Source of the DNA: Weissella sagaensis | Lineage (GTDB): Bacteria > Bacillota > Bacilli > Lactobacillales > Lactobacillaceae | Length of the DNA stretch: 64,000 nucleotides | NCBI RefSeq assembly: GCF_005405285.1 | Contig: NZ_BJDT01000003.1 | Location: 1-64,000, forward strand | Direction of reading: 5' to 3' | Part shown: positions 38,120-47,177 of the stretch, piece after piece | How the letters are laid out: each line of letters begins with the position of its first letter | Position numbering within the stretch: position 1 is the stretch's first letter | Made by a program: the position numbers and the translations under genes | Notes under the pieces: model-generated | What the model was told of the DNA's origin: nothing | Database searches by the model: none | Seen by the model: the letters and a program-made list of their open reading frames with translations, nothing else

Positions 38120-39313
38120 ATGCGTGCAGTAAAATGGATTTCCTCAGTTGTTGCTGTTATTGTGCTGATTTCGGCATTAGTTTTCTTTGGGAATTTCTTC
38201 TCTAAGAATTCTTCTTCTGTTTCAAACACACATAATAATAAAACAGCGCCTGCAACAACGAAGTCAAATTCAAAAAAAGGGATTCAAGTAACTAGTAAAA
38301 ATGACAACTCATCTTATCAAACAGTAATTAAGAATGGTCGTTACCTAACTAGTAAAGCGCGTGGTGTTACAGCATCACAAGAAAGCAATACTTTTAATCA
38401 AGTTAGTTTTGAAAATGGCTTACTAAATTTTTCAAAGGAACACTTTAGTACATCAAAGTATATTTTCCAAGAAGGACAATTTTTGACAGCTAATCAAGCT
38501 AATGAATGGTTAGGTCGTCAATCTGATGATAATAAAGACGGACTAAACCCTCGTGATAATGGTAAATTTAACAACGAACGTAACCCAATTTATCTACAAA
38601 CTATTGAAGAACAAGACTTCATGACTAAAGAGGGTAACAATCTTAAACTCCATGGTATTGTTCTTGGTCTAGCAATGAATACACAAGATACCTATCAAAA
38701 AGAACAATACGGTGCTAATTTTACCCAAGACATTAGTAAGGATGATCGTATTAAACAAGGTCAAAATATGGCTAATGAAATTGTTAAGCGTTACCGTAAT
38801 ATAAATGGTATTAGTAATGACACACCAATTTATGTTGCAATGTACGCACAAGCAAAATATGATTCATTGGCAGGTGGTAATTTTTATAGTTGGAATGTTT
38901 CAAAGTCAGGTGATAGCTTAAGTAATTGGACAAATATTGATAATCAAACTGTTGTTTTACCAATGCAAGAAAGTACAGCTGATGATAAGTCTGTTAGTGC
39001 CAAGCTTAATTCAAGCTTTGTTAACTTCTCAAATAACATTGAAGGTTTCTTCCCTAACTTGTCTTCTGTTACGGGACAAGCCTCATACGATGGTAATAAT
39101 TTAGAAGGTCTAATTGTTTCAATTTCAACACAGTTCTATTCAGCAACTGAAATTGAAAGTTTCGCTAATTATATTGCACAAAGCGCACCAAATTACTTAC
39201 CTAGTGGTGTACCAATTAAAATTAAAATTGAAGCATCGACAGGTATGCAAGCATACTTAACTAAGAGCGCTGATAGTGATAAATATAAAGTTACTATTTT
39301 AGGTTCATACTAA
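38120..39313 (+). CDS. CamS-family sex-pheromone-like protein without a lipobox
   Basis: The 397-residue protein has a signal helix and then a CamS domain (YQTVIKNGRYLTSKARGVTA, FLTANQANEWLGRQS, PRDNGKFNNERNPIYLQTIE, LHGIVLGLAMNTQ). CamS proteins are usually lipoproteins whose signal peptide yields a pheromone in enterococci. Here the helix region VVAVIVLISALVFFGNFFSK has no Cys, so the protein would be membrane-anchored instead. The function of the main domain is unknown. Follows ligA as in many Firmicutes. Confidence 0.85.
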   Translation: MRAVKWISSVVAVIVLISALVFFGNFFSKNSSSVSNTHNNKTAPATTKSNSKKGIQVTSKNDNSSYQTVIKNGRYLTSKARGVTASQESNTFNQVSFENGLLNFSKEHFSTSKYIFQEGQFLTANQANEWLGRQSDDNKDGLNPRDNGKFNNERNPIYLQTIEEQDFMTKEGNNLKLHGIVLGLAMNTQDTYQKEQYGANFTQDISKDDRIKQGQNMANEIVKRYRNINGISNDTPIYVAMYAQAKYDSLAGGNFYSWNVSKSGDSLSNWTNIDNQTVVLPMQESTADDKSVSAKLNSSFVNFSNNIEGFFPNLSSVTGQASYDGNNLEGLIVSISTQFYSATEIESFANYIAQSAPNYLPSGVPIKIKIEASTGMQAYLTKSADSDKYKVTILGSY

Positions 39314-39353
39314 TGCAAGAAAAAGTCACAGAAATGTGGCTTTTTTTCTTGCA
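39314..39353 (+). terminator. Terminator of pcrA-ligA-camS
   Basis: TGCAAGAAAAAGTCACA pairs with TGTGGCTTTTTTTCTTGCA around GAAA; a T run lies within the 3' arm. Confidence 0.75.
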
Positions 39354-39413
39354 TTTCTATACTGAGACACGTAATATGATTAAAATGTTTATTTTATTAG
39401 GAGGAATAAATCA

Positions 39414-40049
39414 ATGGGAATGCATCAATATTTATCTGGCCTAAATGAGTTAGAAATGATTTCACGTGCACCTGGATATTTTAAATATCAACCACACTCG
39501 GTTGCTGCCCATTCGTGGAAAGTTACTCAAGCAGCTCAGTTTCTTGGGGACATTGAAGAAGCTAGTGGGAATGAGGTTGATTGGCGTATGTTATATGAAA
39601 AGGCGCTAAATCATGATATTACAGAACGCTTTATTGGTGATATCCGAACTCCTGTTAAATATGCATCAGCTACATTGCGTCATATGTTAGCTGACGTTGA
39701 AGATACGTTGTCTGATAACTTTATTCGCACAGAAATACCCAAAGAGCTCCAAGCTGTGTATACGCGTCGTTTACACGAAGGAAAAGATGATACCTTAGAA
39801 GGGCGTATTTTATCTGTTGCTGACAAAGTTGACTTATTATACGAAGCATTCGGTGAACTACAAAAAGGTAATCCAGAACCTGTATTCACTGAAATATACA
39901 AGGAAAGCTTGGAAACAATTTTTGCTTTCCGTGACTTGCCTAGTGTCGCTTACTTTATTAAGGAAGTCTTGCCTGAACTGTTAAATGAACAATTCCCAGG
40001 ATCCGAAAAATTACAACGTATTTATATTGGTATTTTTAATGCTGATTAA
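39414..40049 (+). CDS. HD-domain 5'-nucleotidase, YfbR-like
   Basis: The 211-residue protein has PHSVAAHSWKVTQAAQFLG, KALNHDITERFIGDIRTPVK and RILSVADKVDLLYEAF, giving the H...HD...D metal site of HD-domain phosphohydrolases of the YfbR type, which dephosphorylate deoxyribonucleotides. GGAGG lies upstream of the ATG. Transcribed alone between two terminators. Confidence 0.8.
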   Translation: MGMHQYLSGLNELEMISRAPGYFKYQPHSVAAHSWKVTQAAQFLGDIEEASGNEVDWRMLYEKALNHDITERFIGDIRTPVKYASATLRHMLADVEDTLSDNFIRTEIPKELQAVYTRRLHEGKDDTLEGRILSVADKVDLLYEAFGELQKGNPEPVFTEIYKESLETIFAFRDLPSVAYFIKEVLPELLNEQFPGSEKLQRIYIGIFNAD

Positions 40050-40096
40050 TAGCTATTTTGTTATATAATAACGTTAGCGTACACAATTCATAATAA

Positions 40097-40143
40097 AAAG
40101 GCAGCTGAAACATCATTTACCGCCTCAGCTGCTCTTTTTATTT
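40097..40143 (+). terminator. Hairpin terminator before uvrB
   Basis: GCAGCTGA (40101-40108) pairs with TCAGCTGC (40125-40132), followed by TCTTTTTA. Ends the YfbR-like gene transcript. Confidence 0.75.
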
Positions 40144-40162
40144 TTAAGGGGGGATAAGTTTA

Positions 40163-42178
40163 ATGATTACTCGTCATGAAGATAATAAATATGAACTAGC
40201 GTCTAGGTATCAGCCTACTGGTGATCAGCCCAAGGCAATTACAAAATTAATTAACGGTTTAAGTAATGGCGTAAAAGAACAAATTTTGCTTGGTGCTACC
40301 GGGACAGGAAAAACGTTTACTATTTCCAATGTTATCGCTCAAGCAAATAAACCTGTTTTAGTTTTATCACATAATAAAACCTTAGCAGGTCAATTATATG
40401 GTGAGTTCAAAGAATTTTTTCCAAACAATGCAGTTGAATATTTTGTTTCATATTATGACTATTATCAGCCTGAAGCTTATGTACCTTCATCTGATACATA
40501 TATTGAAAAGGATTCTTCTATTAATGATGAAATTGATAAGTTACGTAATTCAGCAACAGCATCTTTATTGGCTCGTAATGATACTATTGTTGTTGCATCA
40601 GTATCATCTATTTTTGGATTAGGTAGTCCAGAACAATATCATGACCACGTAATCAATGTAAGAGTGGGTGATATACTAGAACGAAATGATTTAATGCATC
40701 GATTAATTGATATTCAATTTCAGCGTAATGATATTGATTTTCAACGTGGTCGTTTTCGGGCACGTGGTGATGTGTTAGAAATATTCCCAGCTTCCTCTGA
40801 CGCGAAAGCTTTACGCATTGAATTCTTTGGTGATGAAGTTGATCGTATTAGAGAAATTGATTCATTAACTGGTGAAGTGACAGCAGAATTAGATTTGGCG
40901 ACAATTTTCCCGGCAACACATTTTATGACCAACGAAGATATCCGCGCACGTGCTCTAAAAACAATTCAAGCCGAACTTGATGATCAATTAAAGCATCTTG
41001 AAGGCGAAGGTAAATTACTTGAGGCACAACGTCTAAAACAACGTACTGAGTACGATATTGAAATGATTCGTGAGATGGGATTTACGACTGGTATTGAAAA
41101 TTATTCACGTCATATGGATGGGCGCGCACCTGGCGAGCCACCGTTCACATTACTAGACTTTTTCCCTGATGATTTTATTATTATTGTAGATGAATCACAT
41201 GTCACAATGCCTCAAGTACGTGGCATGTACAAGGGGGACCGTGCGCGCAAAGAAACTTTGATTAATTATGGATTCCGTCTACCATCAGCGTTAGATAATC
41301 GACCTTTGCGTTTAGAAGAATTTGAAAAACATGTCAATCAAATTATTTATATGTCTGCCACCCCGGGTGATTATGAGAATGAACGTGTTGCAGAAGATAA
41401 TGTGGCACAACAAATCATTCGACCAACTGGCTTGTTAGATCCTGATATTGAGGTACGACCAGTAATGGGCCAAATTGATGATTTAATTGGTGAAATCAAT
41501 CAACGTGTTGAACAACAAGAACGAGTTTTCATAACGACATTAACTAAAAAAATGGCTGAAGATTTGACAGATTATTTAGAAGATGTAGGTATTAAAGTTA
41601 AATACCTACATTCAGATATCAAAACACTAGAACGAACAGAAATCATTCGTGATTTACGAATTGGTAAATTTGATGTACTAATTGGTATTAATTTGTTACG
41701 TGAAGGAATTGACGTACCTGAGGTATCATTAATCGCAATTCTTGATGCTGATAAGGAAGGCTTTTTACGTAATACACGTTCATTAATTCAAACAATTGGT
41801 CGTGCAGCTCGAAACGAACATGGGCATGTCATTATGTATGCAGATAATGTCACGGCATCTATGCAAGCAGCGATGGACGAAACAGCTCGTCGTCGCCGTA
41901 TTCAAATGCAATATAATAAAGATCACAATATTGTGCCACATACTATAAAGAAAGATATTCGTGATTTAATTGCAATTAGTCATGGTATAGAAAATAAAGA
42001 TGACGAACAGGGAAGCTTTACTGAAGTTGCCTTTAAAGATATGGCTCGAGATGACCAAGAAGCAATGCTTGCTAATTTAGAGGACCAAATGCGTGCTGCT
42101 GCTAAACGTCTTGATTTTGAAGATGCTGCTAATTTACGCGACACCGTTATGGAATTAAAATTGCAAATAGGTAAATAA
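40163..42178 (+). CDS. uvrB: Excinuclease ABC subunit B
   Basis: Damage-verification helicase of nucleotide excision repair. The 671-residue protein has Walker A GATGTGKT (residues 44-51), the beta-hairpin [24 protein letters not shown] box, and SATPGDYE; the helicase end has [16 protein letters not shown] and [13 protein letters not shown] motif near the C-terminus ([18 protein letters not shown]) would contact UvrC. AAGGGGGG precedes the ATG. No uvrA follows here, unlike in Bacillus. Confidence 0.97.
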   Translation: MITRHEDNKYELASRYQPTGDQPKAITKLINGLSNGVKEQILLGATGTGKTFTISNVIAQANKPVLVLSHNKTLAGQLYGEFKEFFPNNAVEYFVSYYDYYQPEAYVPSSDTYIEKDSSINDEIDKLRNSATASLLARNDTIVVASVSSIFGLGSPEQYHDHVINVRVGDILERNDLMHRLIDIQFQRNDIDFQRGRFRARGDVLEIFPASSDAKALRIEFFGDEVDRIREIDSLTGEVTAELDLATIFPATHFMTNEDIRARALKTIQAELDDQLKHLEGEGKLLEAQRLKQRTEYDIEMIREMGFTTGIENYSRHMDGRAPGEPPFTLLDFFPDDFIIIVDESHVTMPQVRGMYKGDRARKETLINYGFRLPSALDNRPLRLEEFEKHVNQIIYMSATPGDYENERVAEDNVAQQIIRPTGLLDPDIEVRPVMGQIDDLIGEINQRVEQQERVFITTLTKKMAEDLTDYLEDVGIKVKYLHSDIKTLERTEIIRDLRIGKFDVLIGINLLREGIDVPEVSLIAILDADKEGFLRNTRSLIQTIGRAARNEHGHVIMYADNVTASMQAAMDETARRRRIQMQYNKDHNIVPHTIKKDIRDLIAISHGIENKDDEQGSFTEVAFKDMARDDQEAMLANLEDQMRAAAKRLDFEDAANLRDTVMELKLQIGK

Positions 42179-42183
42179 AAAAG

Positions 42184-42264
42184 AAGTATTGTCATTTGTA
42201 AATGCGCCATGCCTATCAAATAATAGTTGATAAGCATGGCGTCTTTTTACTAATGACAATACTT
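42184..42264. terminator. Nested two-stem terminator
   Basis: An outer stem AAGTATTGTCATT / AATGACAATACTT encloses an inner stem GCCATGCCTATCAA / TTGATAAGCATGGC with a T run after it. It lies between convergent uvrB and the coiled-coil gene. Confidence 0.8.
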
Positions 42265-42276
42265 CTAGTTGATGTG

Positions 42277-42531
42277 TTACTTTTTCTTTTTTGGAAAATT
42301 TTCTAATGTTTTTTGAATATGTTCTTGTGCATCACTGATTCTATCTAAATGTGGTTTGTTTTTAAAATTTAATTTATTAACTTGAATTTGTAAGTCATCG
42401 ACAAGTTTATTGATATTAACCATCGAATCTTGAATATCTGAAATTGATTTTTTGAGATTATCAACAGCCTCTTTTTCAGATTGAATGGCATCTTTCACAC
42501 TATGAAAACGATTCTTTGCTCTTTCAAACAT
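42277..42531 (-). CDS. Small coiled-coil protein next to HIT
   Basis: The 84-residue highly charged protein is predicted to be almost entirely helical, with heptads in KEAVDNLKKSISDIQDSMVN and INKLVDDLQIQVNKL and a KKKK end. No membrane segment or known domain is visible. It lies two bases after the HIT gene in the same direction and probably shares its mRNA. I do not recognise the family. Confidence 0.7.
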   Translation of the reverse strand: MFERAKNRFHSVKDAIQSEKEAVDNLKKSISDIQDSMVNINKLVDDLQIQVNKLNFKNKPHLDRISDAQEHIQKTLENFPKKKK

Positions 42532-42533
42532 AA

Positions 42534-42959
42534 TTAATCCTTTTTAAATTGATCAGCAATTTTTTGCGCACGGGCTTGATAAATTTGTTCTGTCATATCA
42601 TCTGTATGGTCTAATACGGGAATATCAAAGCCATCATCTTCATAACGGGGTAACAAATGGAAATGCGAATGAAATACTGATTGACCAGCGTACTCACCAT
42701 TATTATTAATAATATTTAATCCTACGATGCGCTCATCACTAGCTTTAATAGCTTGTGCAATTTTTGGTAAAACACCCAAAACTTGTGCTGCTAATTCATC
42801 ATCATATTCGAAAATATCAGCAACATGTTTTTTAGGAACAACTAGTGTATGTCCAGGTGTTGCTTGAGTTAAATCTAGGAATGCTAGTACATTATCATCT
42901 TCATATACTTTGTATGAGGGTATGCTACCATCAATAATTTTATCAAATATATCTGACAT
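42534..42959 (-). CDS. hit: HIT family nucleotide hydrolase/transferase
   Basis: The 141-residue protein has IFDKIIDGSIPSYKVYEDD, LDLTQATPGHTLVVPKKHV and the catalytic triad HSHFHLLPRY (H-x-H-x-H). HIT proteins cleave phosphoramidate or dinucleotide bonds. It is divergent from ecsA, the arrangement found in Bacillus and other Firmicutes. Confidence 0.92.
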   Translation of the reverse strand: MSDIFDKIIDGSIPSYKVYEDDNVLAFLDLTQATPGHTLVVPKKHVADIFEYDDELAAQVLGVLPKIAQAIKASDERIVGLNIINNNGEYAGQSVFHSHFHLLPRYEDDGFDIPVLDHTDDMTEQIYQARAQKIADQFKKD

Positions 42960-43078
42960 ATTTATATTCCTCCTCTAATTAACTTCATTATACATTTAAT
43001 TAGAGTTTCTGTCTGGTATAAATATGTGGTTATTTTTTGTTAAAATAGAGTAAACGATAAGAAATACAGGTAATTATT

Positions 43079-43777
43079 ATGAGTTTAAAAATTAAAAATT
43101 TATCAGGTGGATATGGTCAATTAACCGTCTTAAAAGATGTTAGTTTTACAGTACCAGATGGTACGCTAACTGCCTTAGTTGGGCTTAATGGATCTGGAAA
43201 ATCAACAACCATTAACCATATTATCGGGTTATTAAATCCTAAACAAGGGGACATTACGTTAAACGACTACTTATTGACGCAAAAACCAATCACCTACAAG
43301 GCACAAATTGCGTACATTCCCGAACAACCCGTTGTTTATGAAGAGTTAACGCTTAAAGAACATTTATCATTAACAATGGCTGCTTATCATCTTGATGAAA
43401 AAGTTGCTTGGCAACGCGCTGATAAACTGCTTAAAATGTTTCGCTTAGAGGATAAACTAAACTGGTTTCCAACACATTTTTCAAAAGGTATGCGCCAAAA
43501 AGTAATGATTGTGATGGCTTTTATTACTGACGCAAAACTATTTATTATTGATGAACCTTTTTTGGGACTTGATGTCATCGCTGTCAATGATTTACTTGCT
43601 CTAATTGATGAACGCAAACAACAGGGGGTAACATTCTTACTTACTACGCATGTTTTACATACAATTGAAAAACATGCCGATCAATTTGTTTATTTAAAAG
43701 ACGGTCAGGTAGCTGCACAAGGGGCAATGACAGATTTTGCAACTCTTGTACCAGAACTAACTGTAGATGAGGGCTAG
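43079..43777 (+). CDS. ecsA: ABC transporter ATPase EcsA
   Basis: The 232-residue ATPase has Walker A GLNGSGKST (residues 35-43), the signature FSKGMRQKVMIVMAF and Walker B LFIIDEPFLGLDV. In Bacillus EcsAB influences intramembrane proteolysis by RasP and secretion. It lies six bases before ecsB, its membrane partner. The ribosome site (ACAGGTAA) is weak. Confidence 0.92.
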   Translation: MSLKIKNLSGGYGQLTVLKDVSFTVPDGTLTALVGLNGSGKSTTINHIIGLLNPKQGDITLNDYLLTQKPITYKAQIAYIPEQPVVYEELTLKEHLSLTMAAYHLDEKVAWQRADKLLKMFRLEDKLNWFPTHFSKGMRQKVMIVMAFITDAKLFIIDEPFLGLDVIAVNDLLALIDERKQQGVTFLLTTHVLHTIEKHADQFVYLKDGQVAAQGAMTDFATLVPELTVDEG

Positions 43778-43782
43778 GCATT

Positions 43783-44892
43783 ATGAAACTAACCCACTTA
43801 TTTAAATACCGTTACAATAACCGTTGGCAAGCATATTTTAAATATCTCCGCTATGTCTTTAACGATCATGCAGTATTAGCATTATTTTTCTTGCTTGGTG
43901 CAGCTGGTCTAGCTTATCAATCATTATGGCAAACAACTGTCATTAATTTATGGACACAAACAATATTAATCATTGTTATTTTATTAACCCTGACAATTTT
44001 TAAAGAACCTGCTAATTTCACAAAACCCGCTGATGCAACAACCCTTTTAGGTGATGAAAAGGCATTAAGACATATGCTCAAGCAAGCCACTTATTATAGT
44101 ATGATTATTAATGGTGTTGTAGAGGGGGGGCTTATTTTAATCCTTTGGCCTATGATTTTTAGATTGTTTACACATTCAATTTTAATAATGACTTGTTTGA
44201 CATTTTTATTAATTCTATTAAAAATGCTGTTAACATATCGGATTGCTCGACGGAACATGCAATTTGAAAATCAAAGTAATACTAAATTGATTAATTGGCG
44301 CCGGTTGATTACTGCTGAAGAAGCCCACCAATTTATTGTGTTATCATTTTATAATTTATTTATTGATGTACCTGGTATTACACCAAGGGTTAAACGTCAA
44401 AAATGGGCTGACATACTGATTAAGTATTGGCCAGAAAACAAGAACCTACAATTAACAAAGCTTTTTGTCACAGCATTTATACGACGAACACAATACATTA
44501 AGTTATGGTTACGTCTAACATTAATTGGCGTTGGTGTTGCTTGGTTTACAACTGGATGGCTACAAACTATTTTGTTAATGATTTTATTGTATTTACTAGT
44601 CCTTCAATTAATACCATTATATGATGTTCATCAGCACATAGTCTTTAATTTTTTATATCCAATTACACAGAAACAACGACTAAGAGCATTCCAGCTTGCT
44701 ATCTTGCCTTGGATTGTGACAACACTAATTATCTGGTTAATGGTTGTATTTATAACGACGTTTAATCTTAATTTGTTAATACAAAATATTTTAAGCCTTG
44801 TCCTATTAGGGTGCATTTTGGTATTCTGGTATACGGAACAAAAAACTACTAGAAACACACAAAGGAGACACACTCGTGCGTTTACGAAATAA
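43783..44892 (+). CDS. ecsB: ABC transporter permease EcsB
   Basis: The 369-residue protein has about six or seven membrane helices in two blocks with a cytoplasmic stretch between them (RNMQFENQSNTKLINWRRLI, VPGITPRVKRQKWADILIKY). Layout and partner match EcsB. It overlaps trmB by 17 bases. Confidence 0.9.
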   Translation: MKLTHLFKYRYNNRWQAYFKYLRYVFNDHAVLALFFLLGAAGLAYQSLWQTTVINLWTQTILIIVILLTLTIFKEPANFTKPADATTLLGDEKALRHMLKQATYYSMIINGVVEGGLILILWPMIFRLFTHSILIMTCLTFLLILLKMLLTYRIARRNMQFENQSNTKLINWRRLITAEEAHQFIVLSFYNLFIDVPGITPRVKRQKWADILIKYWPENKNLQLTKLFVTAFIRRTQYIKLWLRLTLIGVGVAWFTTGWLQTILLMILLYLLVLQLIPLYDVHQHIVFNFLYPITQKQRLRAFQLAILPWIVTTLIIWLMVVFITTFNLNLLIQNILSLVLLGCILVFWYTEQKTTRNTQRRHTRAFTK

Positions 44893-45538
44893 AAAATGGG
44901 CTCAGCCTTGGTTAGAGAACCATACTGATCTTGTTATTGATCAAGAACATGCTGTTGCCCTTAAAGGTAATTGGCAAAACATCTTTGCAAAAAAGCAACC
45001 TTTACAAATTGAAATTGGCACTGGAAAAGGTCAATTTATTATTGGCATGGCTAAAAAGTATCCTGAAATTAATTTTATCGGTATGGAAATTCAAGAAGCT
45101 GCTATCGCTGTTGCAGCTCGAAAAGCTGATGAAGATGAAGCATCATTACCAAACTTAAAATTCATTTATGGTGATGGTGCTGGTGTGGATACTTATTTTG
45201 CAAAGGGGGAAGTAAGTAAACTATTCCTTAATTTTTCTGATCCATGGCCTAAAAATCGTCATGAAACTCGTCGGTTAACTTATAAAAGTTTCCTAAAAAG
45301 CTATCAAGCTGTCTTACCAGCAGGTGGTGAAATCGAATTTAAAACGGATAACCGTGGCCTTTTTGAATATTCACTATATTCATTTGCAAATTATGGCATC
45401 AAATTTGATCCAACTGGTATTTCATTGAATCTACATGAAGATACCGATAAAATGGTCAACAATGTCGAAACTGAATATGAAGAAAAATTCTCATCTAGAG
45501 GTTTCCCCATTTATAAATTTATTGGGTCATTTAATTAA
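44876..45538 (+). CDS. trmB: tRNA (guanine-N7-)-methyltransferase
   Basis: Makes m7G46 in tRNA. The 220-residue protein has the SAM motif IEIGTGKGQFIIGMA, IEIQE-like MEIQEAAIAVAARKA, FSDPWPKNRHETRRLTYKSF and FKTDNRGLFEYS, all family signatures. It starts with GTG, with AAAGGAG at 44861-44867. It is the last gene of the ecsA-ecsB-trmB unit. Confidence 0.95.
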   Translation: MRLRNKKWAQPWLENHTDLVIDQEHAVALKGNWQNIFAKKQPLQIEIGTGKGQFIIGMAKKYPEINFIGMEIQEAAIAVAARKADEDEASLPNLKFIYGDGAGVDTYFAKGEVSKLFLNFSDPWPKNRHETRRLTYKSFLKSYQAVLPAGGEIEFKTDNRGLFEYSLYSFANYGIKFDPTGISLNLHEDTDKMVNNVETEYEEKFSSRGFPIYKFIGSFN

Positions 45539-45554
45539 CTAATCACCGTAAAAT

Positions 45555-45660
45555 AAAAAACACCAGCTTAATACTGGGCATTGAGGTGTTCCCCGAAAGT
45601 TAAATTTTTACTTTCGGGGAACACCTCACATCAAGCCCTAATATTAAGCTGGTGTTTTTT
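45555..45660. terminator. 106-base near-palindrome between trmB and yslB
   Basis: Outer arms AAAAAACACCAGCTTAATA at both ends and perfect inner arms GAGGTGTTCCCCGAAAGT (45583-45600) and its complement (45610-45627) with a short loop. A bulge separates the two stems. It can terminate both convergent genes but is far longer than a usual terminator. Confidence 0.75.
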
Positions 45661-45672
45661 ATAACATCATTA

Positions 45673-46098
45673 TTATTCAGGTAGGGTTACTGGCACTTCA
45701 GTAACAACGCGAATCGTAACGGTTGTTTTCGTTTTTGACCATTGCGCTTCAGTACCACATTCGCTTAACTGTTGTATTTGTTGTGCTAAAAATCCTGTTT
45801 CCAATGAGAAACTTGCATCTAAATTATTTTCTAAACGTTCTTTGATAACAGGTCCATCTAATATCCAAGTTTGTTCAATTGATTTTTGATCGGTTTTAGT
45901 TAAATTGCCGAAACCAGCTGAGATAAAGAAACGTTGTATGTCATCAATACTAGTTAGTTTAAATTTCATTGCCAATGATTTACCAGCCCAATAAATAATT
46001 TCAGATTCATCATTTTGTAATAATTCAGGTAACAAATAATCACGCAATAAGATCAAAGAAAAGTTATCAAACTCTTGGTTTTGTATGGATTCTGTCAT
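45673..46098 (-). CDS. DUF2507 protein, YslB-like
   Basis: The 141-residue protein has LILLRDYLLPELL, EIIYWAGKSLAMKF, and a C-terminal FSLETGFLAQQIQQL followed by beta strands, the V4R-like fold of DUF2507 (YslB). It may bind a small hydrophobic ligand by fold; no role is known. AAAAAGGAG precedes the ATG. Confidence 0.75.
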   Translation of the reverse strand: MTESIQNQEFDNFSLILLRDYLLPELLQNDESEIIYWAGKSLAMKFKLTSIDDIQRFFISAGFGNLTKTDQKSIEQTWILDGPVIKERLENNLDASFSLETGFLAQQIQQLSECGTEAQWSKTKTTVTIRVVTEVPVTLPE

Positions 46099-46205
46099 GA
46101 TTTACTCCTTTTTACATTCACAGATAATTATAGTGTATTCATAGGTTATTTGCCAATAGTTTACATGAGTGTTACAATAAAAATCTTGAAAGGATGGCAC
46201 GTTAC

Positions 46206-47102
46206 ATGGTTTTACCGTATAATCCCTTAAATAATAGTACACTTGGTTTAGTTACTGGTGATTTGATGGCACAACAAGTTGATGGTCATGACACATCTTG
46301 GAGTGGCGACTCTGCGCTAACATTAGCAACAATTAGTAGCTTGTCACATGGTTACAGTTTAACCGATTTGATGGATCGATATTTAAACTGGTATCAATCT
46401 GGTGAATATAATAATCAAAATAAACGACCAAAAAAAGTTGGTGAAACAACGTTTTTTGCCTTAAATAAATATGCACATACCAAAGATCCGTTTAATTCAG
46501 GTGGTCGTGACATATCTGACAATGGTAATGGCGCTTTAATGCATATTACACCCGTAATTTTATATCTTCGCGCCAAGTATGGTGAAGATTTTATTTTACA
46601 TGATCCGGCTATGTTAGTTTTGCATCAAGTTACTGGGTTGACTCATAATCATCCCCAATCATTGATTGCTAGTGGCATTTATGCCTTAATCATTAATAAC
46701 TTATTACAAAATATTCCACCTGTAGAAGCAGTTGATTTAGCCGTCAGCAGCTCTTATGAGTATTATGCGCAACACAAAATTTTTGTAGATCACTTATCCG
46801 CATTTCAAGGTTTAAATAAACCTGATTTAAAAAGTGTGGCTGAAAATTCATTACGAACATCAGGCTACGTAGTAGATACGTTAGAAGCCGCAATTTGGGT
46901 TATCCTGAATAGTAACAGTTTTAAAGAGGCATTAGACCTGGCTAAATCATTACCAGGTGAGCCTCAATGTGTTATGCCATTAGTTGGCGCATTAGCAGGC
47001 GTTTTATATCATCAAGAACTTATTGAAGGTATTGATGATCCTATATTTGAACCCGTTCTGAAAGTACTTAAAATAGCTGAGCAAAGTCATAATTTTAATT
47101 AA
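46206..47102 (+). CDS. ADP-ribosylglycohydrolase-fold protein with altered metal sites
   Basis: The protein of about 298 residues has the DraG fold: NSTLGLVTGDLMAQQVDGHD, DISDNGNGALMHITPVILYL, VVDTLEAAIWVILNSNSFKE and LVGALAGVLYHQELI. The usual first metal motif (T-D-D-T) is SGDS here, and the C-terminal D-x-D-T motif is replaced by GEPQC. The enzyme may therefore not bind the two Mg ions that ADP-ribose cleavage needs. AAAGGA before the ATG at 46206 supports this start over that at 46194. Transcribed alone. Binding without catalysis is an inference. Confidence 0.75.
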   Translation: MVLPYNPLNNSTLGLVTGDLMAQQVDGHDTSWSGDSALTLATISSLSHGYSLTDLMDRYLNWYQSGEYNNQNKRPKKVGETTFFALNKYAHTKDPFNSGGRDISDNGNGALMHITPVILYLRAKYGEDFILHDPAMLVLHQVTGLTHNHPQSLIASGIYALIINNLLQNIPPVEAVDLAVSSSYEYYAQHKIFVDHLSAFQGLNKPDLKSVAENSLRTSGYVVDTLEAAIWVILNSNSFKEALDLAKSLPGEPQCVMPLVGALAGVLYHQELIEGIDDPIFEPVLKVLKIAEQSHNFN

Positions 47103-47177
47103 GTATTAAAGTAAAGTTGGCTTATAACCATCTTTTTTTAAATTTATATTGTTAGGAAAGAAGGTATCAACAATCTA

